Source: CATQHL01 sp965204655
GTDB taxonomy: Bacteria > Actinomycetota > Acidimicrobiia > Acidimicrobiales > CATQHL01
Direction of reading: 5' to 3'
Length of the DNA: 64,000 nt
Assembly: GCA_965204655.1 (NCBI GenBank)
Contig: OZ241998.1
Coordinates: 1,054,001 to 1,118,000 of the forward strand
Made by a program: the position numbers and the translations under genes. Shown piece by piece: positions 1 to 8,750 of this stretch (position 1 is its first letter; each line of letters opens with the position of its first letter). The notes under the pieces were generated by a model that saw only the letters and a program-made list of their open reading frames with translations, ran no database searches and was not told the origin of the DNA.

Positions 1-2701
1 TGGTGCTGGTTGTTGTTGGAGTGGGGGTGCGGCAGCCTGCCGGGGTGGCGGGCTTGCCTGGAGGGCAGGGCACGCCTGCAGCCATGCGAGAAAGGCTGCT
101 GCCAGCCTCGTTCTCCGCTGAAACGCCCACCCTGTAAAACACTCCATTAACCAAACCCGTTATACTGTGCACCCGGTAAACTCTAGAAGAACCAGGCAAA
201 CCGAAAGAGACCGCGTCTCCTACACGCACTCTCTTGACGCTCCACTCAGAAGCGCCCTCCCTCCGCCACTGCACGCTGTAAGCCACCAGAGGAGAACCGC
301 CATCAGAAACAGGGTCTTCCCAGAGCACGCTCAACGCCCCATCCCTCGACACAGCACGCACCCACCGAGGCAACGAAGGCTTACCCACACAACCCTTCCA
401 AGCACGCGAAAACACCTTCCCCGGCACACAATACGGAGCCAAAGTCGTCGTCGTTGTCGCACCCCCAGCAGCAGTAGTCGTCGTAGTCGTAGTTGTAGTT
501 GTGGTCGTGGTCGCCGCGGGGGCGGCGCAGGCGGAACCGGTGTCTCTCTGCCCAACCGGGCAGGGGCGGGCGCTCACAGTGGTTTCGGGGCTTTTCCCCG
601 CCTCGTTGCGGGCGGAAACGCCGAACTCATAGAGCGTCCCGTTCGTGAGGTTCGTGAACGTGTACGCGAACGCGTAAGAACGCAACACAGGCAAAGCCAC
701 CAAACGAATCCCCCCCACCGGCAAGCGCAGCGTCTCCCAAGACCCCGAAGGGGAAACCCTCCAACGCAACTCATACGCCTGAACGGGCGCCCCGCCGGTT
801 GAAGACGGGAAACGCCAATACACAGTCAACGCACCACCACCACCAACAGCGACCACACTCCTAGGAACCGACGGCACACCAACACAACGACCCAACACCC
901 TAGACAACACCAAAGGAGACGAACACGACGGAAGCGTAGTCGTCGTAGTAGACGTCGTCGTAGTCGTAGCCGCCGTCGTCGTGGTTGTGGTGGTGGCCGC
1001 CGTCGTAGTCGTGGTGGTCGTGGTTGTAGGGGTGAGGACGCAGGAGGTTCCGTTATAATGCTGCCCTGTTGCGCAGGGCGCTCCCGCTGCGGCGGCGTAA
1101 GCGCTCAACCCGGCGGCGTTGCGCGAGGCCACCCCCACTTCGTAGACTGTGCCGTTCACCAAACTAGAAATCGTGTGAGAGTAGGACTTGAAAGTTAATG
1201 ACCCCAATGTGTAAGAGGTCCCGCCGCTCGCGCTCGCAGAGGTCGTTGACCACGTATCGGTGGAACCTCTGCGCCGCCACCGAAGCGAATAGCCCTCCAC
1301 CGGACCCCCAGACGAAGAGGAACGCTGATACCAACGAACGCTCAAAGACCCCGCCCCTGACACCGCCACAGCACCACCAGGCGCCGCAGGCACACCCACG
1401 CACCGCCCCGCCGAACCCGAGTAAACCTCCCCCGAAGGGCACGCCGTCAACGGGACGCCCGAGGTGACCAGATAGTAACTCTCACGCGAACTGTTGCGCG
1501 CCTTCAAACGCACATAATACTTTACTCCGCCGTTCAAACCTGAGATCACATGAGAGGTCGTGTCGGCGCCCGATAGCAGCACACTAGACCACCGCCCGCG
1601 CAAACCGGCGCGCCAATCCACCTTATAACCCACAAGAGGCGAACCCCCATCAGACGTCGGACGCACCCACGACAAACTCAACGAACCCGCCCCCGCCACA
1701 GCCCTAAACGAACCAGGCCGCCCAGGACGCACCACCACAACAGCCGCCGTCGTCGATGTAGTGTCTCCGGAGGTGAGCCGATCCCCCACAGGCGACGACG
1801 CCACCACCGTCACCCTCCTGCACTCCCCGGAGACTAACTCCCACCCCTCCCCGCACGAAAGCGCCGCCTCCACGAAACGATAACAACGCCCACCAAACAA
1901 AACGCCCTCCCCGCAAACCTCCTCCACCAACGGCGGCACACGCTCAACAGACATTAGAGTGCGCGAGCACGAACTGCCGGAAAGAACCCAGCCCTGTGGG
2001 CAAGAAAAACTCAGCGACCCAAAACGCACACTCCCGGAAGCGTCCACGTAACGGCACGACACCGGAACTCCCTTAGGAGAACACAAACTCACAGCAGACT
2101 CCACCTCCGTGACCTCAACCTCAACCTCGCAAACCTCTCCCGGGGCCAGGACGCCCTCAGCGCACGAGAACACCCTCTGCGCCTCCCCTAAATCCACCCG
2201 GCACCCCCAAGCCGAAGAACCTAAACCCCCAACACTGAAACGCTCCGCCCCAACAGGACACCCCAAAAACGCGTCCACCCACTCCACCCTCTCACACCAC
2301 ACACCATCCCCCGACAACACAAACCCATCAGGACACGACACCCCCGAAAACGCAGAAACCACCGAATTCCCAGAACCCCCCTCCCCTGAAGACTCCCCCC
2401 CTACGCCGCCAGGCGAAAAATCAAGCGAAGAAACTCCCCCAAAAGAATCTTCCTCCACGACCCTGGCCTCAACACCACCGCCAGGGAACTCTACCGTAGA
2501 CACCAACGCAGCCGCCAACAAGGCCACGACCAGAACACAAAAAAGTAAGGCACCGACACCTGAAAGGCCCCTCCGGAAACCCCCAAGACAGAAAAAGCGC
2601 TCAACCCCCCCCCCCCCCCCCAGATGGACGATCCTCCCGCGCAGCCGCACGACCGAAATAATCAAAATCCTCACCCCAACTACTCTCAACACAAGACGCA
2701 T
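1..2701 (-). CDS. Secreted fibronectin type III repeat protein (3' end outside window)
   Basis: The minus-strand frame is open from the window edge to an ATG at 2701 (about 900 codons). The N-terminus is basic, followed by a hydrophobic segment (about 2570–2510, motif LLFCVLVVALLAAALVS) that acts as signal peptide or anchor. Next comes a Cys-rich part (about 2350–1800) with spaced pairs such as CPQGWVLSGSSC and CGEGWELVSGEC. After that at least four FN3-type domains follow (about 1730–1470, 1420–1060, 900–560, 430–60), recognisable by SLSVRWY, PVxxYxLRW and NGTVYEVGVASRNAAG. Poly-Thr linkers lie at about 1040–930 and 520–440, plus a start of another at the edge. It is probably an extracellular adhesin or carbohydrate-binding protein. 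A G17 tract lies at about codons 27–32. There is no strong ribosome binding site before 2701, so the start is uncertain; GTG codons downstream are alternatives. The reading frame itself is secure. Confidence 0.75.
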   Translation of the reverse strand, partial: MRLVLRVVGVRILIISVVRLRGRIVHLGGGGGVERFFCLGGFRRGLSGVGALLFCVLVVALLAAALVSTVEFPGGGVEARVVEEDSFGGVSSLDFSPGGVGGESSGEGGSGNSVVSAFSGVSCPDGFVLSGDGVWCERVEWVDAFLGCPVGAERFSVGGLGSSAWGCRVDLGEAQRVFSCAEGVLAPGEVCEVEVEVTEVESAVSLCSPKGVPVSCRYVDASGSVRFGSLSFSCPQGWVLSGSSCSRTLMSVERVPPLVEEVCGEGVLFGGRCYRFVEAALSCGEGWELVSGECRRVTVVASSPVGDRLTSGDTTSTTAAVVVVRPGRPGSFRAVAGAGSLSLSWVRPTSDGGSPLVGYKVDWRAGLRGRWSSVLLSGADTTSHVISGLNGGVKYYVRLKARNSSRESYYLVTSGVPLTACPSGEVYSGSAGRCVGVPAAPGGAVAVSGAGSLSVRWYQRSSSSGGPVEGYSLRWRRRGSTDTWSTTSASASGGTSYTLGSLTFKSYSHTISSLVNGTVYEVGVASRNAAGLSAYAAAAGAPCATGQHYNGTSCVLTPTTTTTTTTTAATTTTTTTAATTTTTSTTTTTLPSCSSPLVLSRVLGRCVGVPSVPRSVVAVGGGGALTVYWRFPSSTGGAPVQAYELRWRVSPSGSWETLRLPVGGIRLVALPVLRSYAFAYTFTNLTNGTLYEFGVSARNEAGKSPETTVSARPCPVGQRDTGSACAAPAATTTTTTTTTTTTTAAGGATTTTTLAPYCVPGKVFSRAWKGCVGKPSLPRWVRAVSRDGALSVLWEDPVSDGGSPLVAYSVQWRREGASEWSVKRVRVGDAVSFGLPGSSRVYRVHSITGLVNGVFYRVGVSAENEAGSSLSRMAAGVPCPPGKPATPAGCRTPTPTTTST
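2605..2621 (-). repeat. G17 homopolymer inside the FN3-protein frame
   Basis: Seventeen consecutive C on the plus strand, hence 17 G in the coding strand of the FN3 protein, just before the signal-peptide segment. With 17 G the frame from ATG 2701 reads through to the FN3 domains. With 16 G a different upstream frame (RBS AAGGTGG, ATG near 3012) would be joined to it instead. This is the layout of a phase-variable contingency tract. A sequencing length error cannot be excluded. Confidence 0.6.
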
Positions 2702-3184
2702 CCGACACAACAAGAGCACGCCCACGCAACGCCCCCGAAGGCGCCCCAAGACGCCCACGCAAGCGCCCTACCGACTCAGACACAGTCACCACCTTGGACA
2801 GCAACCTGCCCGCACCGGCACTCCGAGAACTCCTCAACGACGACTGCGACACAGCCGCCACCTTAGCTGACAGCAACGAAGAGCAAGCAGACAGCAACCC
2901 TGCCACGGACTTAGACGCAGCCACAGCCAGCACCCTCGCACGCCGCAACAACTGCACGCCCGCAACACGCCGACCGCTCGCCGCAACTACACGACCTCTG
3001 AAATTAAACATGGGCTCCACCTTAGCACGAAAGGATCGAAGCGTTGCTGTCGCTTCGTCCGGACGCGGATTGATTGAACATGAACTCGACCTCAGCACAA
3101 CAGAGGAGAAACGTGACCCTCTAATAATCATGACCAATAGCTTAGCACACCTGAACGCGACGCGCAACGCATTGAGCATCTCCG
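2702..3184. other. Spacer with an unresolved minus-strand ORF
   Basis: No gene is clearly supported here. A minus-strand frame from an ATG near 3012 (preceded by AAGGTGG) runs to a stop at 2601, just past the G17 tract. It encodes a Ser/Arg/Ala-rich low-complexity peptide that resembles no family I know. It may be an alternative N-terminus of the FN3 protein (see G17 tract) or non-coding sequence. Confidence 0.35.
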
Positions 3185-3910
3185 CTAATAAGTAGCTCGC
3201 CCGCCGGAGAGGTCGTAGACGGCGGCGGTGGAGAAGCTGCATCGGTCAGAACTCAGCCAGGAGACCATCTCAGCCACCTCCTCTATCTGCCCTAGGCGCC
3301 CCATCGGGATGCGGGAAATCATGTAGTCGAGCACCTCCGGCGCCGTGTCTGCGTTCATCGGAGTGGCGATCACTGCCGGGGCTATGGCATTCACTATCAC
3401 GCCGTCAGCCGCCACTTCCTTGCCTACTGACTTGGTGAAACCAATCACGCCCGCCTTGCTCGCCGAATAGGCGGCCATGTTCGGATTGCCTTCCTTGCCG
3501 GCGATGCTAGCTATGTTCACGATACGGCCCCAGCCCCGCTGACGCATACCGTTGATGACGGCGCGGGTGGTGAGGAAGATGCCGCTTAGGTTCACGGACA
3601 GGGTGTGCCCCCACTCCTCGGGGGGGACTTCCCACACGGGCACGTTGGGGCCGACCACGCCAGCGCAGTTCACTAGCACATCCACAGCGCCGACAGCGGC
3701 GGTGATTTCAGCAACCGTCGAGTCCACCGAGGCCGCGTCGCTCACGTCGCAGACGTGCGTGCTGGTTACGTCGGCGGCGATGTCGGCTAGTTGCTCGGCG
3801 TTCACGTCTACGGCAGCCACACGCAAGCCATCGGCCATCAGACGGCGGGCGCAGCCGAGCCCGATGCCGCTGGCAGCCCCGGTGACCATCGCTGTTTGCT
3901 GATCAGACAT
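3185..3910 (-). CDS. Short-chain dehydrogenase/reductase (SDR)
   Basis: A 241-aa classical SDR. The NAD(P)-binding motif TGAASGIG is at residues 10–17, the NAG equivalent reads VNCAGVV, and the catalytic Ser plus YSASK (about residue 148) are present. The tail VNAIAPAVIATPMN and the C-terminal YDLSGGRATY resemble 2-keto-3-deoxy-sugar-acid dehydrogenases of the FabG-like group. It oxidises or reduces a hydroxy/keto group in the cytoplasm; the substrate is not fixed by the sequence. It sits next to an RraA/aldolase-like gene on the same strand, which suggests a sugar-acid or aromatic-acid catabolic pair. The 5' end, including start codon and MSDQ, is duplicated at 3974 and 4043 upstream. The copy near 3990 has a better Shine-Dalgarno (GGAGGAG) than the one now before the gene. 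Confidence 0.85.
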   Translation of the reverse strand: MSDQQTAMVTGAASGIGLGCARRLMADGLRVAAVDVNAEQLADIAADVTSTHVCDVSDAASVDSTVAEITAAVGAVDVLVNCAGVVGPNVPVWEVPPEEWGHTLSVNLSGIFLTTRAVINGMRQRGWGRIVNIASIAGKEGNPNMAAYSASKAGVIGFTKSVGKEVAADGVIVNAIAPAVIATPMNADTAPEVLDYMISRIPMGRLGQIEEVAEMVSWLSSDRCSFSTAAVYDLSGGRATY

Positions 3911-4200
3911 TTACTCGCACCCTGGCTAGTCGGGTGGGCTTCGACCTGTACCCGGTGAGCATGGCCGTCCGTTGATCAGACATTTACTCCTCCGCTGCTA
4001 CCAGCAGCCCTCGGCGGGGACTGCGTGACCGCCGCTGTTTTTGTTCAGACATTTACTCTTTCACCAATCTGCATAGCACCGCAGCGGATGTCCTTGCTGC
4101 CTGCGACTGGTCTTCTGTGCCATTGCTAACTTTCACCGATCTACATAACACCGCAGCGGATGTCTGCCCTGCCTGGGGAAATCTACAGAACACCGAAGCG
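3895..4200. repeat. Duplicated gene ends with 72–73 bp spacing
   Basis: The intergenic gap holds copies of both flanking gene ends. The start of the SDR gene (GATCAGACATTTACTC) occurs at 3901, 3974 and, degenerate, 4043 (spacings 73 and 69). The 3' end of the RraA-like gene is echoed by two copies of a ~35-bp sequence starting CTTTCACC at 4058 and 4130 (spacing 72), then by the real gene end at 4183. Sequence between copies is not repeated. Confidence 0.75.
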
Positions 4201-5097
4201 GGCGTAAGCCTCGCTCGGGGGAACTCCATCACTAACTGCTCGACGGAAGTCGCCCTCGGAGGTGCTCTTGACTAGGGCAGCTGCGATTATCTCCCCCGAC
4301 CTGTCGGCGGGCACAATCACCACGCCGTCGTCATCGCCCACAATCAAGTCGCCAGGGGCAATCGTCACGCCGTCTATGTTCACCGGCACCCTGTGAGCCA
4401 CGGCCAGCGCTCGTCCGCTCATGTCGGTTGGAGCCGTCCCCTTGCAAATCAGCGGAAAATCCATCCCCAGTACTTCAGCGACGTCGCGGGCCAATCCTTC
4501 CAGCACCGCCCCAGTCGAGCCCCCCTTGACCACAGCCGTGGTCATCAATTCCCCCCAGGAAGCCACGTGACCGAAATCCGCTCCAGCGCTCACCCACACT
4601 TCCCCTTCGCCGATGTCGTCGAGAGCGGCTAGGAGGCCGCTGTAGGGGTCTGCGTCGGCGTTGGCAGCGGTCACGGCTGCCCACTGGACGGGAAAGGCGT
4701 ATCCCACCAGCGACGTTTGAGGTGACAGGGGCCGATAGCCCCCACCGAGCACGCAGTCACGCAAACCGGCGGCGTCCATCACGTCGGAGACTAGCGAAGC
4801 GCCGATTTGGGAACGCAGGGCGATGAGCTCAGCGCGGGAGAGACGTTTGGCGGAGGCGGAGGGGGCAGGGGCGGAGGGGGCAGGGGAGGCGGGGGCAGGG
4901 GCAGGGGCGGAGGAGGGGGCAGGGGCGGAAGAGGCGGCGGAGGCGGGGACGGGAGAGTCAGCGGCGGCGGGAGAGGCAGAGGGGGAGGCGGCGTCGGGGG
5001 CGGAGGCGCTCTGGGTTTGCCGGGAGGCGGCGTCGGGCGGGACAGGGCCGCCGGAGGCGGGGTCGGCAGCAGCGGGGGAGTTCGGTCTTTCTGTCAT
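4183..5097 (-). CDS. RraA-like / HMG-aldolase family protein with Ala-Pro-Ser N-terminal extension
   Basis: 304 aa. Residues from about 85 to the end match the RraA/4-hydroxy-4-methyl-2-oxoglutarate aldolase family: SLVSDVMDAAGL, the glycine-rich segment GGSTGAVLEGLARDV carrying the conserved Arg-Asp, and PGDLIVGDDDGVVIVP. Enzymes of this fold act as oxaloacetate/HMG aldolases or decarboxylases; the RNase E inhibitor role of E. coli RraA is not expected here. The first ~85 residues are low-complexity Ala/Ser/Pro repeats that the family lacks and look like a local repeat expansion. The start ATG at 5097 has AGGAG 11 nt upstream, so the extension is probably translated. It probably works with the adjacent SDR in catabolism of a keto acid. 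Confidence 0.8.
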   Translation of the reverse strand: MTERPNSPAAADPASGGPVPPDAASRQTQSASAPDAASPSASPAAADSPVPASAASSAPAPSSAPAPAPASPAPSAPAPSASAKRLSRAELIALRSQIGASLVSDVMDAAGLRDCVLGGGYRPLSPQTSLVGYAFPVQWAAVTAANADADPYSGLLAALDDIGEGEVWVSAGADFGHVASWGELMTTAVVKGGSTGAVLEGLARDVAEVLGMDFPLICKGTAPTDMSGRALAVAHRVPVNIDGVTIAPGDLIVGDDDGVVIVPADRSGEIIAAALVKSTSEGDFRRAVSDGVPPSEAYARFGVL

Positions 5098-5332
5098 GTC
5101 TTCTGCTCCTGTGAACTGCTTAAAGCTTACTGGACGCTAAGCAAGCCCGTCAGGCACCCGATACAAGTACAACTAGCGCAATCCCCCCGCCCCCGCCACT
5201 CCCCTGCCAATTGTCACACCAAGCCGTTTCAGGAAACGATCATCATTAATGTCTCTCCCCCCGGGACGCTGGGCGTCGTCGATAAATACGTCATACAGGT
5301 TTCAGGAAACGATCATCAATTAATGTCTCTCT

Positions 5333-5349
5333 CCCCCCCCCCCCCCCCC
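5333..5349 (+). repeat. C17 homopolymer in array spacer
   Basis: Seventeen C directly after the second repeat of the array. Equivalent positions after other repeats hold 5–7 C or mixed C/T/G, so the tract appears to have expanded. Confidence 0.8.
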
Positions 5350-5643
5350 GCCGGGCACTCGTTCAGGTGCTCCTGCCTGTAGCCGTTTCAGGAAACGACC
5401 ATCTTTAGTGTCTGCCCCCTCCCCCTCATTATCAGCCTCCTTGATAGCCGACTTAGCTAGGTTTCAGGAAACGATCATCTCTAATATCTCCCCCCCGACG
5501 TGCGGTCGGTCGGGGGGAAGTCACACCGGGCGGTTTCAAGAAACGATCATCTTTAATGTCTCCCCCTGCCCCTCCCCCACCATCGCAGGCGACGACTGGT
5601 CGGACTACGTGCGGGTTTCAAGAAACGAGCATCTCTAATGTCT

Positions 5644-5661
5644 CCCCCCCCCCCCCCCCCC
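5644..5661 (+). repeat. C18 homopolymer in array spacer
   Basis: Eighteen C directly after the sixth repeat of the array, at the same place relative to the repeat as the C17 at 5333. Confidence 0.8.
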
Positions 5662-5769
5662 GGCGAACTCGTGAGATTCCTGTCAAGACTGGAAGCGGGT
5701 TTCAGGAAACGATCATCTTTAATGTCTGCCCCTGCCCCTCCCCCCCGCCGCTCGTCTGGCAATTGTCAC

Positions 5770-5890
5770 ACCCCTCTTGTAGTCTAAATAATTGAGAATG
5801 AAGAATACTTCATAAGAATACAAATAAAATTGAAATTTATAAATGTCACATACCTATGCTAAGGTGAAGCAATCAAGAAAAAAGTCGCCG
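5770..5890. promoter_or_regulatory. AT-rich leader-like stretch beside the array
   Basis: About 100 bp of strongly AT-rich sequence in an otherwise GC-rich neighbourhood, directly beyond the last repeat of the 5226–5749 array. If the array is transcribed leftwards, this is the leader position. I cannot point to a convincing −35/−10 pair. Confidence 0.35.
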
Positions 5891-5984
5891 TAACCAGGTA
5901 AGAAGGGAGAAAAAGGAAGAAATATGAAGAACACAACACACCGAACAGAAATGCTCCGTGCGAACTCGCTAGAAGTCCGTGTGG

Positions 5985-6390
5985 CCGCTAGAGGCGGGAG
6001 GAGAATCGCCCAACCTGTTCTCGCGCTCGTTGGCCAGCCTTGGTCGGCCAGTTCGTTCGCGACGTGGGAGAAGGGAGTACCCGGTCGCTCAACGGGTCTT
6101 AGCTCTGAACGATCCGGGCCAGTTTGCACGCGACGTGGGAGACGAGAGTACCCAACCTGCTCTCTCACGCTCATATTGCACCGGAGATGCGGATTCGCTA
6201 AAAGCAAAAAGAGAAGGCAAATGCACTACCTGAACAAGGCGCCCCGCTCAAGAACTGGCCGTCGAGCATTCTCGTGTGGAAAGAGAAGGGAGATGCACTA
6301 CCTGAACAAGGCGTGCGAATATTCGCGACACCAAAATCCCGGACGGGTGGAAGAGAAGAGCAGATGCACTACCTGAACGAGGCGAAAGTC
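5985..6390. repeat. Two short repeat sets, one copying the HNH gene's start region
   Basis: Set 1 is a degenerate ~30-bp sequence containing GACGTGGGAGA and ACCC at about 5991, 6061 and 6132 (spacings about 70 and 71). Set 2 copies the ribosome binding site and first codons of the HNH gene: AGAGAAG, then ATG and ATGCACTACCTGAAC, at 6221, 6293 and 6364 (spacings 72 and 71). The first two ATGs are out of frame with the gene. The ~38 bp between copies are unrelated to each other. No other gene is supported in 5098–6363. Confidence 0.75.
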
Positions 6391-7986
6391 TCTGCGAGCA
6401 GTGAGGCCGCAGCCCTGCGGCGCGCCCCCATCGGCGCCACCAGCGCCACACCTGAAAACGGCGGGGCTGAAACCAGTGAGGCCGCAACCGGCGGGGCTGA
6501 AACCCGACGGCTCGGCTGCAGCCGCTGCGGCGCAGCGACATCTGAAACCGGCGGGGCCGCAACCGGCGGGGCCGCAACTGCTAAGGCGGCAGGCGCTTTG
6601 CTAAGAACGATCAAGCCCGGCAGTCTTCGTCTGTCGGACTTGGAAGAACTTGCGCCAGCGCTCGGGCGTGTGAAGAACCTGGTCTCGTGGCTGCTGTGTG
6701 AGACATCTCGGGTCGTGAGCGAGGCTAAGACCGATCTTGACGCTGTTGACATGCTCAAAAAATCCGTGCGCCTGTCGGGCAAGGAAGCGAAGCAACTATC
6801 AAGAGTGGGCAAGGCGCTGCCTGAGATGCCCAACGCCGCCCGCGGCCTGGCCGAAGGCGAGATAACGCTTAATCACGCGGCCTCTTTGACTTCAGCCGCC
6901 GAGGAATGCGGCGCCGAAGTCGTGGACAGCGACGGAGATCTCCTCAAGCAAGCCGCCAACGTGGAGGTTGACCGCTTCGCCCGTCTAGCAAGGGAATTCG
7001 CATCTAAGCACTCGGAAAATCGCGGTGAATCCAGCCTCGACAGGCAGCGCAGGCGGAGGCGTGCGGCGGTGTTTACCAACGAAGAGACGGGGATGGGAAT
7101 CCTTTCAGGAGAATTTGACCCTGTCTCCTTCAATCTGATGCAACAGAGTATTGATAACCACGCCAACGCACTCTGGAAGCGCGACGGCGGGTTGAACGGG
7201 AAGCCGGACGCAGTCCGGTCGCACAAACAGCGCCTCTGCGACGCCGTCTTTGAATTAATCACTGGAAGAGACGCCGCTACGCACGATCCTCTTCCGGGCA
7301 GCGCTGACGGCACGCCCCTCGGTAACGGCACGCCCCCCGGACGGGCGAAAGCATCTGCTCAACTGATTGTCTTGGCCGACATAGGAGTATTGGATGGAAG
7401 CAACCCGCTTGGCCGCTGCGAGGTTCTCGGGACGGGGCGGGTGCCAACAGACATCCTTCGTTCGCTTTCGCCAGACACTGAGTTGACGGGACTGATCTTC
7501 GACGGCAAGTCTCGACCGCTCTGGCTAGGGAGGAGCCAGCGGTTGGCCAACGCCGCCCAGAGATTGGCGCTAGCAGTACGCGACGGCGGCTGCGTGCTCT
7601 GCGACGAGCCGATGCACCGTTGTCAGATACACCACATCCGGGAATGGAACACCGAAGGGGGGAAGACCGACCTAGAAAACCTCGCCACCCTCTGCGGCCG
7701 CCATCACCGATGGCTGCACAACCATGGCAAGACGCTCAAGTATATCCGGGAAAGCGGATGGAACGTATGCGACCGGAAAACCGGGAAATTGGCTGGGGCG
7801 AGACGGGAACGTGAGACGGAAATGAGGGCGAGGCGGGCGCAAACAGGAGCGAAACAGTCAAGGCAGACGCAGACTCAGACAAGGCAAGCGAGGCGGGCGC
7901 AGACTGGAGAGGGGGACGAGAGCGACACGGACGGGAGAGAGATGGACGAGATTGGAGCAGACAACCATCTCGCCAATCTCGTATGA
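6364..7986 (+). CDS. DUF222 / HNH endonuclease (13E12-repeat family)
   Basis: 540 aa from ATG 6364. I prefer this start to 6274 because the MHYLN start and its ribosome binding site are the unit copied upstream at 6221 and 6293. Residues about 80–370 fit the DUF222 helical region. The C-terminal HNH module (about residues 409–452) shows CVLCDEPMHRCQIHHIREW followed by LCGRHHRWLH, with two Cys, the HH pair and the final His in place. The family is abundant in actinobacteria; members are presumed metal-dependent DNases of unknown role, often mobile. Residues 10–75 are a low-complexity Ala/Gly/Thr repeat stretch, and the tail after residue 475 is a charged Arg/Gln/Thr repeat. The neighbours give no functional clue. 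Confidence 0.85.
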   Translation: MHYLNEAKVSASSEAAALRRAPIGATSATPENGGAETSEAATGGAETRRLGCSRCGAATSETGGAATGGAATAKAAGALLRTIKPGSLRLSDLEELAPALGRVKNLVSWLLCETSRVVSEAKTDLDAVDMLKKSVRLSGKEAKQLSRVGKALPEMPNAARGLAEGEITLNHAASLTSAAEECGAEVVDSDGDLLKQAANVEVDRFARLAREFASKHSENRGESSLDRQRRRRRAAVFTNEETGMGILSGEFDPVSFNLMQQSIDNHANALWKRDGGLNGKPDAVRSHKQRLCDAVFELITGRDAATHDPLPGSADGTPLGNGTPPGRAKASAQLIVLADIGVLDGSNPLGRCEVLGTGRVPTDILRSLSPDTELTGLIFDGKSRPLWLGRSQRLANAAQRLALAVRDGGCVLCDEPMHRCQIHHIREWNTEGGKTDLENLATLCGRHHRWLHNHGKTLKYIRESGWNVCDRKTGKLAGARRERETEMRARRAQTGAKQSRQTQTQTRQARRAQTGEGDESDTDGREMDEIGADNHLANLV

Positions 7987-8480
7987 AGCGTTCAGGGCGA
8001 TAGCCGCGGCGGCAGCGCAGGACAAGATCGCTCGTATGAAGAGTTCAAAGCGAAAGCCACCAGGCTTGGTTGCTTACCCATTTAGTCTCCCTACGCGAGG
8101 GCTCTCGTATGAGGCGTTCCAGGCGAGAGCGCACAGACTTGACGAGATGACGAACGGGAACTCCACCGTGACTCTCTATGAAGCGTTCAGGGCGAGAGCG
8201 GCTCAGACGCGTACAGTGACGATAGCCCCGGAGAAGCGAGTGAAATCACTGCAACCGGAACAAGGGCTAATGGGACCCAGAATACCGATACTGCATCTAC
8301 CGAGACATTAGTGAAATTACCTGCAGACGGAACAAGGGCTAATGGGTTAACCCGTTAGATGTACAAGTCTAAAACTGCGCCGTAGCCAACGCATTCGCCC
8401 GCTACGGATGAGCGGGGGATTAACCCATTAGATGTACAAGCCTAAGACTTCGCCCCATTCGCCGATCGACCCCGGAGCAA
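7970..8480. repeat. Repeats of the HNH gene's 3' end and two further ~72-bp duplications
   Basis: The gene end (CTCGTATGAAGCGTTCAGGG, stop TGA included) recurs at about 8035, 8108 and 8177 (spacings 53, 73 and 69). Further on, a segment containing CAAGGGCTAATGGG occurs at 8261 and 8333 (72). Another with TTAGATGTACAAG starts at 8351 and 8424 (73). Inter-copy sequence is not shared. Confidence 0.75.
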
Positions 8481-8750
8481 AGGCTAATGATCGACTCCGG
8501 GCATAAGAAAGCATGCAGTCTTCAAATAGAGCTTTAATAGAATGAGGATGGTCTCGACGGTCTACAAGAAACCTCGACGGTCTGCAAGAAAACGCAAGCC
8601 ACTAAAGTAGATTCAACTCCACTTCCCCCACTTCTCCCCTTCAACTAAACATCAACCAAAGCTGCTCAACGTCAAATCCCAACTACAAACCACAATTCAC
8701 AATTACAAGGAACGCAATTACAAGAAACAAGTAGCCAAGGAGCAGGCCAA
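8481..8750. other. AT-richer spacer before the NIPSNAP gene
   Basis: Contains a short duplication (CCTCGACGGTCT..AAGAAA, about 8550–8590) and an A/C-rich run-up to the gene with AAGGAG 9 nt before the ATG at 8751. No coding potential is seen. Confidence 0.4.

Larger units (their letters stand above)
5226..5749 (-). repeat. CRISPR-like direct-repeat array, 7 repeats
   Basis: Seven copies of a ~30-bp repeat (plus-strand core GTTTCAGGAAACGATCATC, then WWTAATGTCTC and a C-run) start at 5226, 5299, 5385, 5461, 5533, 5615 and 5699. Spacings are 73, 86, 76, 72, 82 and 84 bp. Inter-repeat sequences are mostly unrelated, but some share GTCACACC just before the next repeat, and the same GCAATTGTCACACC flanks both ends of the array. 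Read on the minus strand, the repeat ends in GAAAC, as many CRISPR repeats do, and an AT-rich leader-like stretch lies on the correct (right) side. Against a normal CRISPR: repeats vary by 1–4 bases, spacers vary in length because of C-tracts (C17 at 5333, C18 at 5644), and no cas gene is near. Confidence 0.6.

Noticed and set aside
167..802. 211-codon plus-strand ORF, Arg-rich
   Set aside because: Antisense shadow of the poly-Thr linkers and FN3 domains of the minus-strand gene.
2109..2870. 253-codon plus-strand ORF, Pro/Thr-rich
   Set aside because: Antisense to the FN3-protein frame; its composition is the complement of that gene and shows no domain. The minus-strand frame has recognisable FN3 and poly-Thr features.
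5226..5749. Annotating the array as a standard CRISPR locus
   Set aside because: Repeats vary, spacer lengths vary with C-tracts, flanks share GCAATTGTCACACC with inter-repeat sequence, and no cas gene is in the window; kept as CRISPR-like repeat.
7952..8311. 119-codon plus-strand ORF with YEAFRARA repeats
   Set aside because: It arises from the repeated 3' end of the HNH gene (GTATGAAGCGTTC copies), overlaps that gene, and has no ribosome binding site or family.
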